This document shows positions 27,283-35,301 of a stretch of 64,000 nt of DNA, piece after piece; position 1 is the stretch's first letter; the number at the start of each line of letters is the position of its first letter. The notes beneath the pieces are model-generated. The model saw nothing but the letters and a program-made list of their open reading frames with translations. It made no database searches and was not told where the DNA came from. Position numbers and translations under genes: made by a program. This DNA is from DATBRG01 sp036560445 (GTDB lineage Bacteria; Pseudomonadota; Gammaproteobacteria; Burkholderiales; Methylophilaceae): contig DATBRG010000007.1 in the NCBI GenBank assembly GCA_036560445.1, positions 1-64,000 of the forward strand, in the 5' to 3' direction.

Positions 27283-27870
27283 ATGACAACCAATCCCGGT
27301 ATCCAGCTATTCGTAGGCCTCGGCAATCCCGGGGCTGAATATGAGGCCACGCGCCATAATGCCGGCTTCTGGTGGGTTGATCAGCTGGCGGCAGAAACAG
27401 CTACCAAACTCTCAGTCGAGTCCAAATTCCTCGGCATAGCTGGCAAGCTTAAATCTGCAGGCCATGAAGGCTGGTTACTCAAGCCCACCACCTTCATGAA
27501 CGCCAGCGGCCGCTCAGTCGCAGCACTTGCCAGGTTCTACAAGATCGAGCCACAAGCTATCCTCGTCATCCATGATGAACTGGATTTACCCCCAGGCGGC
27601 GTCAAGATGAAAAAGGGCGGTGGACATGGCGGCCATAACGGGCTCAAGGATATCGCCGCCCATCTGGGCACCAATGATTTCTGGCGTTTACGTTTAGGGA
27701 TTGGGCACCCCGGAGACAGGAATGCAGTCATTAACTATGTGCTGCACCCCCCCTTGCCCGATGAAATGCCACTGATAGAAGCCAATATAGATGAAAGTAC
27801 CACCCTGTTGCCCATGCTGCTTGCGGGCAATTTTGAGGCTGCTATGCTGAAACTGCATACTAAAAAATAA
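27283..27870 (+). CDS. pth: Peptidyl-tRNA hydrolase Pth
   Basis: Pth cleaves peptidyl-tRNA released by stalled ribosomes. The 195-residue protein has the opening FVGLGNPGAEYEATRHNAGF with the catalytic His (about residue 25), LLKPTTFMNASG with the Asn contact, and DELDLPPGGVKMKKGGGHGG with the conserved Asp-Glu. All key residues are present. It ends the translation cluster. The following gene encodes an unrelated membrane sensor, 115 bp downstream. Confidence 0.97.
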   Translation: MTTNPGIQLFVGLGNPGAEYEATRHNAGFWWVDQLAAETATKLSVESKFLGIAGKLKSAGHEGWLLKPTTFMNASGRSVAALARFYKIEPQAILVIHDELDLPPGGVKMKKGGGHGGHNGLKDIAAHLGTNDFWRLRLGIGHPGDRNAVINYVLHPPLPDEMPLIEANIDESTTLLPMLLAGNFEAAMLKLHTKK

Positions 27871-27985
27871 TGCTCTCAATTGGCGCCCTATTTCTATCCC
27901 CCTATTTAAAATAATGATTTACCCAGTCAATAGGTGTAAATTGACTACATAGTAAATTTGTAATTTAGCCAAGAAACATCCTTAA

Positions 27986-29683
27986 TTGAACATTAACAAC
28001 CATCAAATCCGGGGATACCTCCTATATAGCGTGCTGTTGTTCATCATGGCTATCGCTATGAGCAAGGTTCACTGGGTAAGCTCCGCATACGTACATACCA
28101 TGTTGGAAAGTTTAGCGAGCCTGTTGGCGCTCATGGTAGGTGCGATGGCATTGATCCGTTACTACAGCCATGCTGAGGATAAATACCTGCTCGTTGGTAT
28201 AGGCTTTATCGGTACCTCACTACTCGACCTATTTCATGGTTCCGTCAGCTCCGTGTGGTTTCACGATGCCTTTCCCTCTGAGCTGAAAAGCCTGCTGCCC
28301 TGGAGTTGGCTCGCATCGCGGCTATTTCTTTCCATCATGCTCATGTGCAGCGTGATTCCATGGCTGAGAAGACATCCCTCAGCATCTGAAGTCGCATTCA
28401 AACCCGCGCAGGTCTACCTATTTGCTGCACTTGGGGTTTCGGCCTGTGTTGCCTATATTGGCTTTGTACGCCTACCGCAGGCATATTTCTCCCACCTGAT
28501 AGCTTCTCGCCCCGAAGAATGGCTGCCAGCGCTGTTCTTCTCGTTAGCATTGATAGGTTACTTGCGGCAAAAGGCCTGGAAAAATGTAGATATAGACCAC
28601 TGGATGATACTGGCCTTAATCACCAGCATTGCAGCGCAGGTGTTTTTCATGGAGTTCTCAAGCCAGTTATTTGATACATGGTTCGATGTCGCCCACATAC
28701 TAAAGGAATTCAGCTACGTGCTGGTATTGTGTGGCTTATTGATAAGCACTTACAAAGCCTTTAAACAGCTGGAGCTTGAAACTATTGAGCACCGGCTGGC
28801 CAATATTAGGAACCGCATGCTGGTAACCGCTATCGAAAAAAGCCCTGTTGCAGTGATGATAACCAACGCAGATGCCAGAATCGAGTATTGCAACCCGAAG
28901 GCGCTGGATATGTTGGGATACAAGAACGATGAAGTACTCGGCAGGAACCCCAGCATGTTTGCCTCTAAGAAAATGCCCTCTCTCGTCAATAGCACCATGT
29001 GGGAAACCCTGTTGAATGGTACTGACTGGAAAGGTCTCTTTTACAACAAGAAAAAGAGCGGCGAGGAGATCATAGAAGAATCCCATATCTCCCCTATCAT
29101 CGACGAAAATCACGATATCACTCACTTTGTGGCGATTAAGCTGGATGCAACAGAACGCATGACGAAAGAACAGGATATCTGGCACAAAGCCAATTACGAC
29201 ATGCTGACCGGGCTGCCAAATCGCGGGTTGTTTCTGGATCGTGTAGAAAATGCGCTAAAGAACTCAAAACGAACCGATGCCAACATTGCTGTTTTATTTA
29301 TCGACCTCGATGGCTTCAAGGCAGTCAACGATACTTATGGGCATCACATGGGGGATAAGCTGCTGCAATGGGTATCAACTGAATTAAGCCGGGCAATACG
29401 CGATAACGACACCGTTGCACGCTTCGGTGGTGATGAATTCGGCATACTACTGAGCGATTTTGATGGAAAGCAGGAAGTGCAACTGGTTGCCGAAAAAGTG
29501 CTCGCAGCTATCAGCCAGCCTTTTATCGTGGAAAATATCGAAATTAGCATCTCGGCTTCTATCGGCATAGCACTCTACCCTGACCACGGGGACGATGTCG
29601 CTATGCTGATCAGCCGCGCTGACACCGCCATGTACCAAACCAAGAAAGGTCATGGCAGGGGCATCGCTTTCTATTTGCATTAA
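27986..29683 (+). CDS. MASE3-PAS-GGDEF diguanylate cyclase
   Basis: A 565-residue membrane protein. The N-terminal 260 residues hold seven or eight hydrophobic segments of MASE3 type, with the signature GFIGTSLLDLFHGSVSS near 73-89. A PAS domain follows (about 275-395, opening AIEKSPVAVMITNADARIEY) and then a GGDEF domain (about 405-565). The catalytic RFGGDEF is intact near 479-485, and the inhibitory RDND lies five residues upstream, so an active, feedback-limited cyclase is expected. The signal for MASE3 is not known. The start is TTG 27986 with weak AAGAAA upstream; a later ATG (residue 22) would clip the first helix, so the start is uncertain. Confidence 0.88.
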   Translation: MNINNHQIRGYLLYSVLLFIMAIAMSKVHWVSSAYVHTMLESLASLLALMVGAMALIRYYSHAEDKYLLVGIGFIGTSLLDLFHGSVSSVWFHDAFPSELKSLLPWSWLASRLFLSIMLMCSVIPWLRRHPSASEVAFKPAQVYLFAALGVSACVAYIGFVRLPQAYFSHLIASRPEEWLPALFFSLALIGYLRQKAWKNVDIDHWMILALITSIAAQVFFMEFSSQLFDTWFDVAHILKEFSYVLVLCGLLISTYKAFKQLELETIEHRLANIRNRMLVTAIEKSPVAVMITNADARIEYCNPKALDMLGYKNDEVLGRNPSMFASKKMPSLVNSTMWETLLNGTDWKGLFYNKKKSGEEIIEESHISPIIDENHDITHFVAIKLDATERMTKEQDIWHKANYDMLTGLPNRGLFLDRVENALKNSKRTDANIAVLFIDLDGFKAVNDTYGHHMGDKLLQWVSTELSRAIRDNDTVARFGGDEFGILLSDFDGKQEVQLVAEKVLAAISQPFIVENIEISISASIGIALYPDHGDDVAMLISRADTAMYQTKKGHGRGIAFYLH

Positions 29684-29828
29684 AAATGCCAGCATTTTTG
29701 AGCTAAACCCCTGAACAGGTTAAAATGGCGCCCTTCTGACACAACTCAACCGCTACCCACACATCGCCAATACGGCCACAGGCAATACCAGTAACGCTTG
29801 CCTGCTGAATTAGAAAGGTACTACCTCC

Positions 29829-30914
29829 ATGAAGTGCGGAATTGTAGGCTTGCCCAATGTAGGCAAATCCACCCTGTTCAATGCGATTACCCGCGCCGGT
29901 ATCGCCGCAGAAAATTACCCTTTTTGTACCATTGAGCCCAATGTCGGTATCGTCGAGGTGCCAGACCCTCGCCTGCAGCCGCTGATTGATATCGTCAAGC
30001 CGCAAAAAGTGCAGCCTGCCATTGTCGAGTTTGTTGATATCGCCGGACTGGTAGCAGGCGCATCGAAGGGTGAAGGCCTGGGCAACAAGTTCCTCGCCAA
30101 TATCCGTGAAACCGACGCCATTGCCCATGTGGTACGCTGCTTCGATGATAGCAACGTGGTGCACGTGGCAGGCAAGGTAGACCCTATCTCCGATATCGAA
30201 GTCATCAATACCGAGCTGGCGCTGGCCGATATGGAAACCGTTGAGAAAACCCTGCAACGCGAAGGCAAAAAAGCCAAGTCTGGCGATAAGGACGCGATTG
30301 CACTGTGTGCAGTGCTGGAAAAAATCCAGAAACACCTCGACCAAGGCAACGCAGTACGTACGATGGGGCTGGATGCCGAACAGCTTGCCCTCATCAAGCC
30401 ACTGTGCCTGATTACCGTCAAGCCGGTAATGTACCTTGCCAATGTCGATGAAGGCGGCTTTACCGATAATGCACTATTGACCAAGGTTGAAGAGCTGGCC
30501 AAGAAAGAAAGTGCCCCGGTAGTGGCCATCTGCGCCAAGATAGAAGCCGAGATTGCCGATCTGGAAGATGAAGACAAAACCCTGTTCCTGGAAGAAATGG
30601 GGCTTACCGAAGCCGGGTTGGACCGCGTCATCCGTGCAGCTTACAAGCTACTGGGGCTGGAAACCTACTTCACCGCCGGCGTGAAAGAGGTCAGGGCTTG
30701 GACTATCAAACACGGCTCCACCGCTCCGCAGGCCGCTGGCGTCATCCATACCGATTTTGAACGCGGCTTTATCCGTGCTGAAGTCATCGCCTACGACGAC
30801 TACGTGAAATATAAAGGTGAACAACCTTCAAAAGAAGCCGGCAAGATGCGCCTCGAAGGCAAGGCTTATGTCGTGCAGGATGGCGACGTGATGCACTTCC
30901 TGTTTAACGTCTAA
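29829..30914 (+). CDS. ychF: Redox-regulated ATPase YchF (OBG family)
   Basis: YchF is an Obg-family P-loop protein that binds ATP rather than GTP, associates with ribosomes and is linked to stress control. The 361-residue protein has GLPNVGKST near 7-15, switch ENYPFCTIEPNVGIV, DIAGLVAGAS as G3, and the TGS domain at the C-terminus (ARKHG-type region and HTDFERGFIRAEVI). It is followed by a tRNA-Met gene with its own promoter. Confidence 0.96.
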   Translation: MKCGIVGLPNVGKSTLFNAITRAGIAAENYPFCTIEPNVGIVEVPDPRLQPLIDIVKPQKVQPAIVEFVDIAGLVAGASKGEGLGNKFLANIRETDAIAHVVRCFDDSNVVHVAGKVDPISDIEVINTELALADMETVEKTLQREGKKAKSGDKDAIALCAVLEKIQKHLDQGNAVRTMGLDAEQLALIKPLCLITVKPVMYLANVDEGGFTDNALLTKVEELAKKESAPVVAICAKIEAEIADLEDEDKTLFLEEMGLTEAGLDRVIRAAYKLLGLETYFTAGVKEVRAWTIKHGSTAPQAAGVIHTDFERGFIRAEVIAYDDYVKYKGEQPSKEAGKMRLEGKAYVVQDGDVMHFLFNV

Positions 30915-30940
30915 CCACACTATTTTACCGTCAGTTCATT

Positions 30941-30975
30941 TTGACAATACCCCGCCAAAACAATAGAATGGCGGG
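30941..30975 (+). promoter_or_regulatory. Sigma-70 promoter of tRNA-Met
   Basis: TTGACA at 30941-30946, spacer of exactly 17 bases, then TAGAAT at 30964-30969. It is followed by a GC-rich GGCGGG discriminator, typical of stable RNA genes. CCCGCC (30951-30956) and GGCGGG (30970-30975) form a dyad across the -10. tRNA-Met begins 25 bases further on. Confidence 0.85.
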
Positions 30976-31000
30976 CTTGTTTAGATTCACAGATTTCCCC

Positions 31001-31077
31001 GGTGATATAGCTCAGCTGGTTAGAGCGATGGATTCATAATCCATAGGTCGAGGGTTCAAGTCCCCCTATCACCACCA
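31001..31077 (+). tRNA. tRNA-Met (anticodon CAT, elongator)
   Basis: A 77-base cloverleaf with encoded CCA (31075-31077) and discriminator A. The acceptor stem GGTGATA pairs with TATCACC. The anticodon arm is ATGGA-TTCATAA-TCCAT with anticodon CAT, and the T arm is GAGGG-TTCAAGT-CCCCC (one G-C-shifted pairing end). The first pair is G-C, so it is not an initiator tRNA. A CAT anticodon also fits tRNA-Ile2 with lysidine; I call Met on context, since it sits behind ychF. Confidence 0.88.
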
Positions 31078-31079
31078 AC

Positions 31080-31112
31080 AAAAAGCCACTCCAGAGATGG
31101 GGTGGCTTTTTT
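31080..31112 (+). terminator. Terminator of tRNA-Met (left copy of a duplicated hairpin)
   Basis: A 13-bp stem AAAAAGCCACTCC / GGGGTGGCTTTTT with loop AGAGAT, followed by T. A second hairpin of the same shape and 28/33 identity lies at 33119-33151, on the other side of the XRE-ImmA module. Confidence 0.85.
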
Positions 31113-31122
31113 CTTAATCGAT

Positions 31123-31139
31123 GCTGACCCCCTTTAATT
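31123..31139 (-). repeat. REP-like short repeat, inverted copy (left)
   Basis: On the minus strand this reads AATTAAAGGGGGTCAGC. The same motif occurs twice in tandem at 33014-33046 on the plus strand. The three copies bracket the two-gene XRE-ImmA module in inverted orientation. The motif recalls repeats often seen around REP-associated tyrosine transposases; that link is from memory. Confidence 0.7.
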
Positions 31140-31141
31140 TC

Positions 31142-32254
31142 TTACTTAACGAGAGTTAAGCCCCCTGCACGTTTCGTTGGTTTAGCCTTTGAAATGTCGT
31201 TATTAGTGGGTACATTAGTGATAACTAGGCCAAAAGTCAGCGTATCTATATCCTCTGGCAATAGTGACAATTCTCTCGCAACATCAGCCCTAGACATATT
31301 CTCTTGCTTGAGCATTTCAAATACTTTAGCCAGCATTTTAGATGTCTCATGACGCATGGGATTAGGTTCTTTAGTTCTATATCCTAACTTAGCTATTTGA
31401 ATGCATAAGTTTCTGTGTCCCCATTCTGTAAGCAGCCCAAGTTGATTCATCCTATAAACTAGAGCTGCGAGAGATACTCCCCATACCGTCTTTAATTCGA
31501 TTAGTTGATGCATCTCAGTGTTGGTCGGCTTGTAAGCTATTACGCTATTACGAGGCATTAAAAACGCTGAAGCAAAAGAGTTAGCAGCTTTTTCCATTTC
31601 AGGGCTATGTGCTGCATGTCCATGCATCATGCTATAACTATCTCGCACTAAATGACCCAGCTCATGAGCAGCATCAAAACGACTATGCTCAGCCGATTTT
31701 TGTGTATTAAGAAATACAAATGGCTGGTTCTTATGCCATACGCTAAAAGCATCAACCTCTTTAGCCTCAATAGCCAAAGAAAATACCTTGATACCTTTAG
31801 ATTCCAGCAAGTGAATCATATTTGGAATAGGAGCTTCCCCCAGCCCCCACATTCGCCTTAAGCTTGCAGCAGCATCTTCTGGCGCGAGGTCATGAAGATT
31901 AGGCACATTAACCTCAGGTAAAGTAAATCTGGACGCTATCCACTCGTTTAATAAAAATGCAATAGAGCCGGAACTCAATGCACTTTGCATTAAGCTGAAG
32001 GACATTTTGGACATAGAGCGAAAGCTTGCCGTATGCTCAGCAATAACAGGCAGGTCATCCCCAAAAAAGAAGGAGACTGGGAATCTAAGTTTCCCAGCTA
32101 TGAGTTCTAATTTATCTGGCTCTGGTGTGTATTCCCCAGCCTCATATCCTTGCACCGACCTTACATCTACATTCAATTCACTTGCTAATTTTGCTTTAGT
32201 CCATTTACGTCTAATACGGGCGAACTCAATCCTATTTGGATTTAATACGTTCAT
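31142..32254 (-). CDS. XRE family regulator with ImmA/IrrE metallopeptidase domain
   Basis: A 370-residue two-domain protein. The N-terminal XRE helix-turn-helix (about 10-60) includes IRRKWTKAKLASELNVDVRS. An ImmA/IrrE (COG2856, DUF955) domain (about 145-270) carries the zinc motif HELGH, with EKAANSFASAFLMP supplying the third ligand Glu. Such proteins sense a signal and cleave a repressor or antitoxin, or act as the antitoxin in two-gene modules. It follows a 216-residue partner gene by 10 bp. ATG 32254 with GAAGAG upstream. Base composition looks AT-richer than the core (about 40% GC in counted lines), which suggests transfer. Confidence 0.88.
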   Translation of the reverse strand: MNVLNPNRIEFARIRRKWTKAKLASELNVDVRSVQGYEAGEYTPEPDKLELIAGKLRFPVSFFFGDDLPVIAEHTASFRSMSKMSFSLMQSALSSGSIAFLLNEWIASRFTLPEVNVPNLHDLAPEDAAASLRRMWGLGEAPIPNMIHLLESKGIKVFSLAIEAKEVDAFSVWHKNQPFVFLNTQKSAEHSRFDAAHELGHLVRDSYSMMHGHAAHSPEMEKAANSFASAFLMPRNSVIAYKPTNTEMHQLIELKTVWGVSLAALVYRMNQLGLLTEWGHRNLCIQIAKLGYRTKEPNPMRHETSKMLAKVFEMLKQENMSRADVARELSLLPEDIDTLTFGLVITNVPTNNDISKAKPTKRAGGLTLVK

Positions 32255-32264
32255 TTTTTACTCT

Positions 32265-32915
32265 TCATATTTGTTTACGAATTACGTCAAAATCTATGTC
32301 ATCGTTTGGTAAGGTAGGCAATACCTTTGGTTCTGGCCGCAAGTCCAGTGGGGTAAATATAATGCGCTCTTTCCAATTCTTAATTTTCCCGCGTACAAAT
32401 GAGTCTGGCAAAGACAACTCCATGTGGATTGCCCCGTTTAACTCTACGTGATAAAGGAAAACCCAGAGTTGAGTACCATCTGAAGCCGTTCCGTTCTGTC
32501 CTGCAAATAGCTCTAAGTTCTTTTTGACTGCTTTGTCCAAAACCACACCTTTGATGCCTTGATTTGTTGGAAACCCTCCCGGCCTACCAGTATCTTTATC
32601 ACCTGTCATTACAGCTATCATGACTTGCTTGTCGTTTGAAACAATTAAAGGGCAGTTATTGTTGTCGTTGTAATTCCAGCGGCGAGTCTTTAACTCAGTT
32701 CGGATTGTGGCAACCGTATAGAACCAGTGAAAACTACCTGCTGCAGTGGGGGCATGTGCTGGTGTTACTTCCAGTCTGGCTGCATAACCAGCCCCAGCTG
32801 CCTGATAAAATACATCCTCTTCGAGAGAAGGGTGCAACTGCCACAGCTTTTTTGGCACTTCATCATCTTTATATATAATGACCTGTGGTGGATTTGAAGG
32901 TTCTAGTGAGAACAA
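32265..32915 (-). CDS. Unknown 216-residue partner of the XRE-ImmA protein
   Basis: I do not recognise a named domain. The protein is soluble and mixed alpha/beta. Notable stretches are ...NPPQVIIYKDDEVPKKLWQ at the N-terminus, FHWFYTVATIRTELKTRRW in the middle and DSFVRGKIKNWKERIIF near the C-terminus. The start is TTG at 32915, backed by AGGGAG eight bases upstream, a convincing site. It is the first gene of a two-gene unit. Gene order and size suggest a toxin or effector paired with the ImmA-type regulator, as in toxin-antitoxin and some anti-phage modules. This is inference, not homology. Confidence 0.72.
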   Translation of the reverse strand: MFSLEPSNPPQVIIYKDDEVPKKLWQLHPSLEEDVFYQAAGAGYAARLEVTPAHAPTAAGSFHWFYTVATIRTELKTRRWNYNDNNNCPLIVSNDKQVMIAVMTGDKDTGRPGGFPTNQGIKGVVLDKAVKKNLELFAGQNGTASDGTQLWVFLYHVELNGAIHMELSLPDSFVRGKIKNWKERIIFTPLDLRPEPKVLPTLPNDDIDFDVIRKQI

Positions 32916-33013
32916 TTGTGTGACTCCCTAAAGTTTACTTCCGATAATAATACCACATGCTGAGGTAGCATAACCAGAAGTAAAAAATATTTATGCTGAG
33001 TCATGTTGTAAAT

Positions 33014-33046
33014 AATTAAAGGGGGCAGAGAATTAAAGGGGTCAGC
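33014..33046 (+). repeat. Two tandem REP-like short repeats (right)
   Basis: AATTAAAGGGGGCAGAG (33014-33030) is followed directly by AATTAAAGGGGTCAGC (33031-33046). The inverted counterpart lies at 31123-31139, about 1.9 kb away. Confidence 0.75.
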
Positions 33047-33118
33047 GTCGTATTCCCCAGATAATAAAAATCTATCTGGAGATAGATGACGAGCAAAAAG
33101 CAGCTTACATCCCCCAAT

Positions 33119-33151
33119 AAAAAGCCACTTCAGAAATGAAGCGGCTTTTTT
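33119..33151 (-). terminator. Right copy of the duplicated terminator hairpin
   Basis: The stem AAAAAGCCACTTC / GAAGCGGCTTTTT with loop AGAAAT matches 28 of 33 bases of the tRNA-Met terminator at 31080-31112. Because A and T tracts flank it, it can also terminate the minus-strand BON gene, which ends at 33244. Confidence 0.75.
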
Positions 33152-33243
33152 CACGTCAAATACTACGAACAGGAGATTAATGAATGATTCCGGCAAGTGA
33201 TAAAAAATTGCCGGGCCTTGCCTAGACCACGATCTGGAAAGGT

Positions 33244-33552
33244 TTATTCGGCCACAACAATATCGTTCTTGACTGCTGTAACGCCTTTGACGTTTTTGGC
33301 GATCATTTCAGCCTTATCGGCTTCAGCTTTTGATTTTGCAGTGCCGGATAGCTGTACCAAGCCATTGCTGTCGGTCTCGACTTTTATGTCGCTGGCACTT
33401 ATCGCTTTATCTTTGGCAAAATAGGCTTTCACTTTTGCCGTGATGACTGAATCCGTCACCTTGGTTGAAACCGGGTCGCCATCAGCGGCAAAACCAGCCA
33501 ATGGCATGGTTAAGGCAGCAATCAGCAAAAGGCTTTTAATAATTGGTTTCAT
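33244..33552 (-). CDS. Periplasmic BON domain protein
   Basis: A 102-residue exported protein with a signal peptide (about 1-22, cleaved after GFAA or AFA-type site) and a single BON domain (about 30-100), with ITAKVKAYFAKDKAIS, the conserved core glycine in GLVQLSGTAKSKAEADKAE and VKNDIVV. BON domains bind phospholipids and occur in osmotic-shock proteins such as OsmY, which has two; this has one. Likely envelope stress-related. RBS GGAGCC before the ATG. It is divergent from the DUF481 gene. Confidence 0.9.
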   Translation of the reverse strand: MKPIIKSLLLIAALTMPLAGFAADGDPVSTKVTDSVITAKVKAYFAKDKAISASDIKVETDSNGLVQLSGTAKSKAEADKAEMIAKNVKGVTAVKNDIVVAE

Positions 33553-34003
33553 ATTGGCTCCTTCAAATGAATAATCGGGTTTGTGTAAAACACGAATTCA
33601 TTTTAAGGTTAGCGAAGAATTAACGAATAGGCGCCTGACTGATATCGCTGTAGGAATCGACTTACCCTGAGAACTTCATGAACCCCATAAAGGTTAAAGG
33701 CGCAGCCTCGATTTATTTCTCGCGCAAATCTAAAAAATCATGGCTTCGCTTTGATCGCTTTAACAATCCCAATCGTTCAATAAATCCACTTCATCCTTTT
33801 CTTCAATCACTCGGGAATTTTTTCGTTTCCCCTGTTGTCACTCAAATTGAGTCAATAAGCCATTGACGCCTAGCTGGCCCGAGGTTCGCTTTTCCGGATT
33901 GCAATCACTTGTTCCGCCGCTTTCAGAATAAAGAGCATGGGTTGATATTCACGGCACCATTTTAAATATCGTTTTCGGGGTAACTTGTCAGGGAGATTTT
34001 TCC
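33553..34003. other. Divergent intergenic region, BON to DUF481
   Basis: 451 bases with no supported gene. A 62-codon reading frame at 33678-33866 lacks a good ribosome site and I reject it. A short dyad ACTCAA-A-TTGAGT sits at 33840-33852. The rest is AT-rich and presumably holds promoters for both flanking genes. Confidence 0.55.
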
Positions 34004-35077
34004 ATGCTGATCAAGCATCCTGGATTAATGATTGTCACGTTGGCGCTGGGATACGGTTTTTTACCTCTACCCGCCGCCGCCGATGAGGTCAGATTAAAGA
34101 ATGGCGATGTATTAACGGGTGAGATCGTCAAAAAAGAAACCGGCGTTCTTATTTTCAAAACTTCATATGCCGGGCAGATCGCGATTCAGTGGACTGAAAT
34201 CGAGACGCTTACATCCGATAAGCCCGTGCATATCATCCTCACGGACAATTCTAACCTGCGTGGGCCGTTGGTGGAGACTACCGAGCCAGCGTCGGCAAAG
34301 ATCAAATTGTCTCAAGCAGAGGGGCAGCCTGAAAAAGAAGATGAGAATGAAGATAAAAACGAGCGGGAGTTTGATTTGCTGAAAACCCGCTACATCAACC
34401 CCACCCCGGATTTATCGGGCGAGGGCGTGAGATGGTCAGGCAACATCAATGCGGGGGCAACGCTTACCCAAGGCAACACCGAAGCCAGCTTATTGAGGTT
34501 TGACGCCGAAACCATTGCCCGCACCCAGCATAATCGCTATACGGTGGGAGGCATATTCAACCGGGCCCAGGATCATGGGCGCGATACGCAGTCCAATACC
34601 CGCGGTTATGGGAAGTACGACCACTTCCTGACGCCGCAATGGTATGCCTATGCCAATGCCACGGGGGAAAACGACCGCTTCAGGGATTTACGCTTGCGCA
34701 CCACAGCAGGCGCAGGCAGCGGTTACCAGGTATTTGAAACGCCGAATCTTAACCTGGCTATAGAAGGCGGCCTGAATTACATCACGCAGGATTACTACGT
34801 TGCCAAGGATCAGAACTACCCAGGCGCTCGCTGGGCAATCAAGTACGATCAGCTCATATTCAAAAGCTCGACCAAGCTTTTCCACGAACATGAGGTTTTA
34901 ATAGGCTTGGAGGATACTAGCCATATCCTGCTTACTTCCAAGACCGGGTTGCGCTTCCCTTTCCTGTTCAACTTTAACGCCACTACCCAGTTTAACTACA
35001 ATTGGGATAGCGCTCCTTCGCCGGGACGGCAGAAAGCTGATTCGGCGCTATTATTTACCCTGGGGTACGGCTGGTAG
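34004..35077 (+). CDS. DUF481 outer-membrane protein (YdiY-like)
   Basis: A 357-residue exported protein with a signal peptide cleaved after ...PAAA near residue 26. An N-terminal beta-domain (about 27-90, DEVRLKNGDVLTGEIVKKET, a DUF6 kind of SH3-like strand set) precedes an acidic linker rich in Glu and Asp (about 100-125). A DUF481 domain (about 145-357) follows, with alternating strands ending in a terminal Trp, as in outer-membrane barrels. DUF481 proteins, E. coli YdiY among them, form small outer-membrane beta-barrels of unclear function. ATG follows AGGGAG. Confidence 0.88.
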   Translation: MLIKHPGLMIVTLALGYGFLPLPAAADEVRLKNGDVLTGEIVKKETGVLIFKTSYAGQIAIQWTEIETLTSDKPVHIILTDNSNLRGPLVETTEPASAKIKLSQAEGQPEKEDENEDKNEREFDLLKTRYINPTPDLSGEGVRWSGNINAGATLTQGNTEASLLRFDAETIARTQHNRYTVGGIFNRAQDHGRDTQSNTRGYGKYDHFLTPQWYAYANATGENDRFRDLRLRTTAGAGSGYQVFETPNLNLAIEGGLNYITQDYYVAKDQNYPGARWAIKYDQLIFKSSTKLFHEHEVLIGLEDTSHILLTSKTGLRFPFLFNFNATTQFNYNWDSAPSPGRQKADSALLFTLGYGW

Positions 35078-35301
35078 ATAGCTTCCGTAATATTCACCAG
35101 ATGCTTGAAATAACTCAAGACACATACCACGGAGATACCCTGCTTTTGTTAAAATCACTGCGCTCAATATACAGCCCAAATAGCGTATATTTTCCTTGAG
35201 CCTTTTTCCGGGTTAGCGGTTGCGGAGATCATCGTGATCCCTGATATCAACCAGTTTGTGGGCTGATGGGACAACAACTACACCAAATGAAAGTTGCATG
35301 A

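Larger units (their letters stand above)
32916..33243. other. Intergenic region between the ImmA module and the BON gene
   Basis: These 328 bases have no convincing gene. They hold the likely promoter of the 216-residue gene (minus strand, AT-rich 32916-33012), two tandem REP-like repeats, a small hairpin ATCTATC-TGGA-GATAGAT near 33070-33087, and the terminator-like repeat at 33119-33151. Confidence 0.7.

Noticed and set aside
31001..31077. tRNA-Ile2 (CAT with lysidine) instead of tRNA-Met
   Set aside because: It cannot be excluded from the anticodon alone, but the position behind ychF favours elongator Met.
33014..33050. Tandem AATTAAAGGGG repeats as the start of a CRISPR array
   Set aside because: Only two copies with no spacer between them, and an inverted third copy 1.9 kb away.
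33678..33866. 62-codon plus-strand frame between the BON and DUF481 genes
   Set aside because: No good ribosome site, basic and low-information sequence, no resemblance to any family I know.
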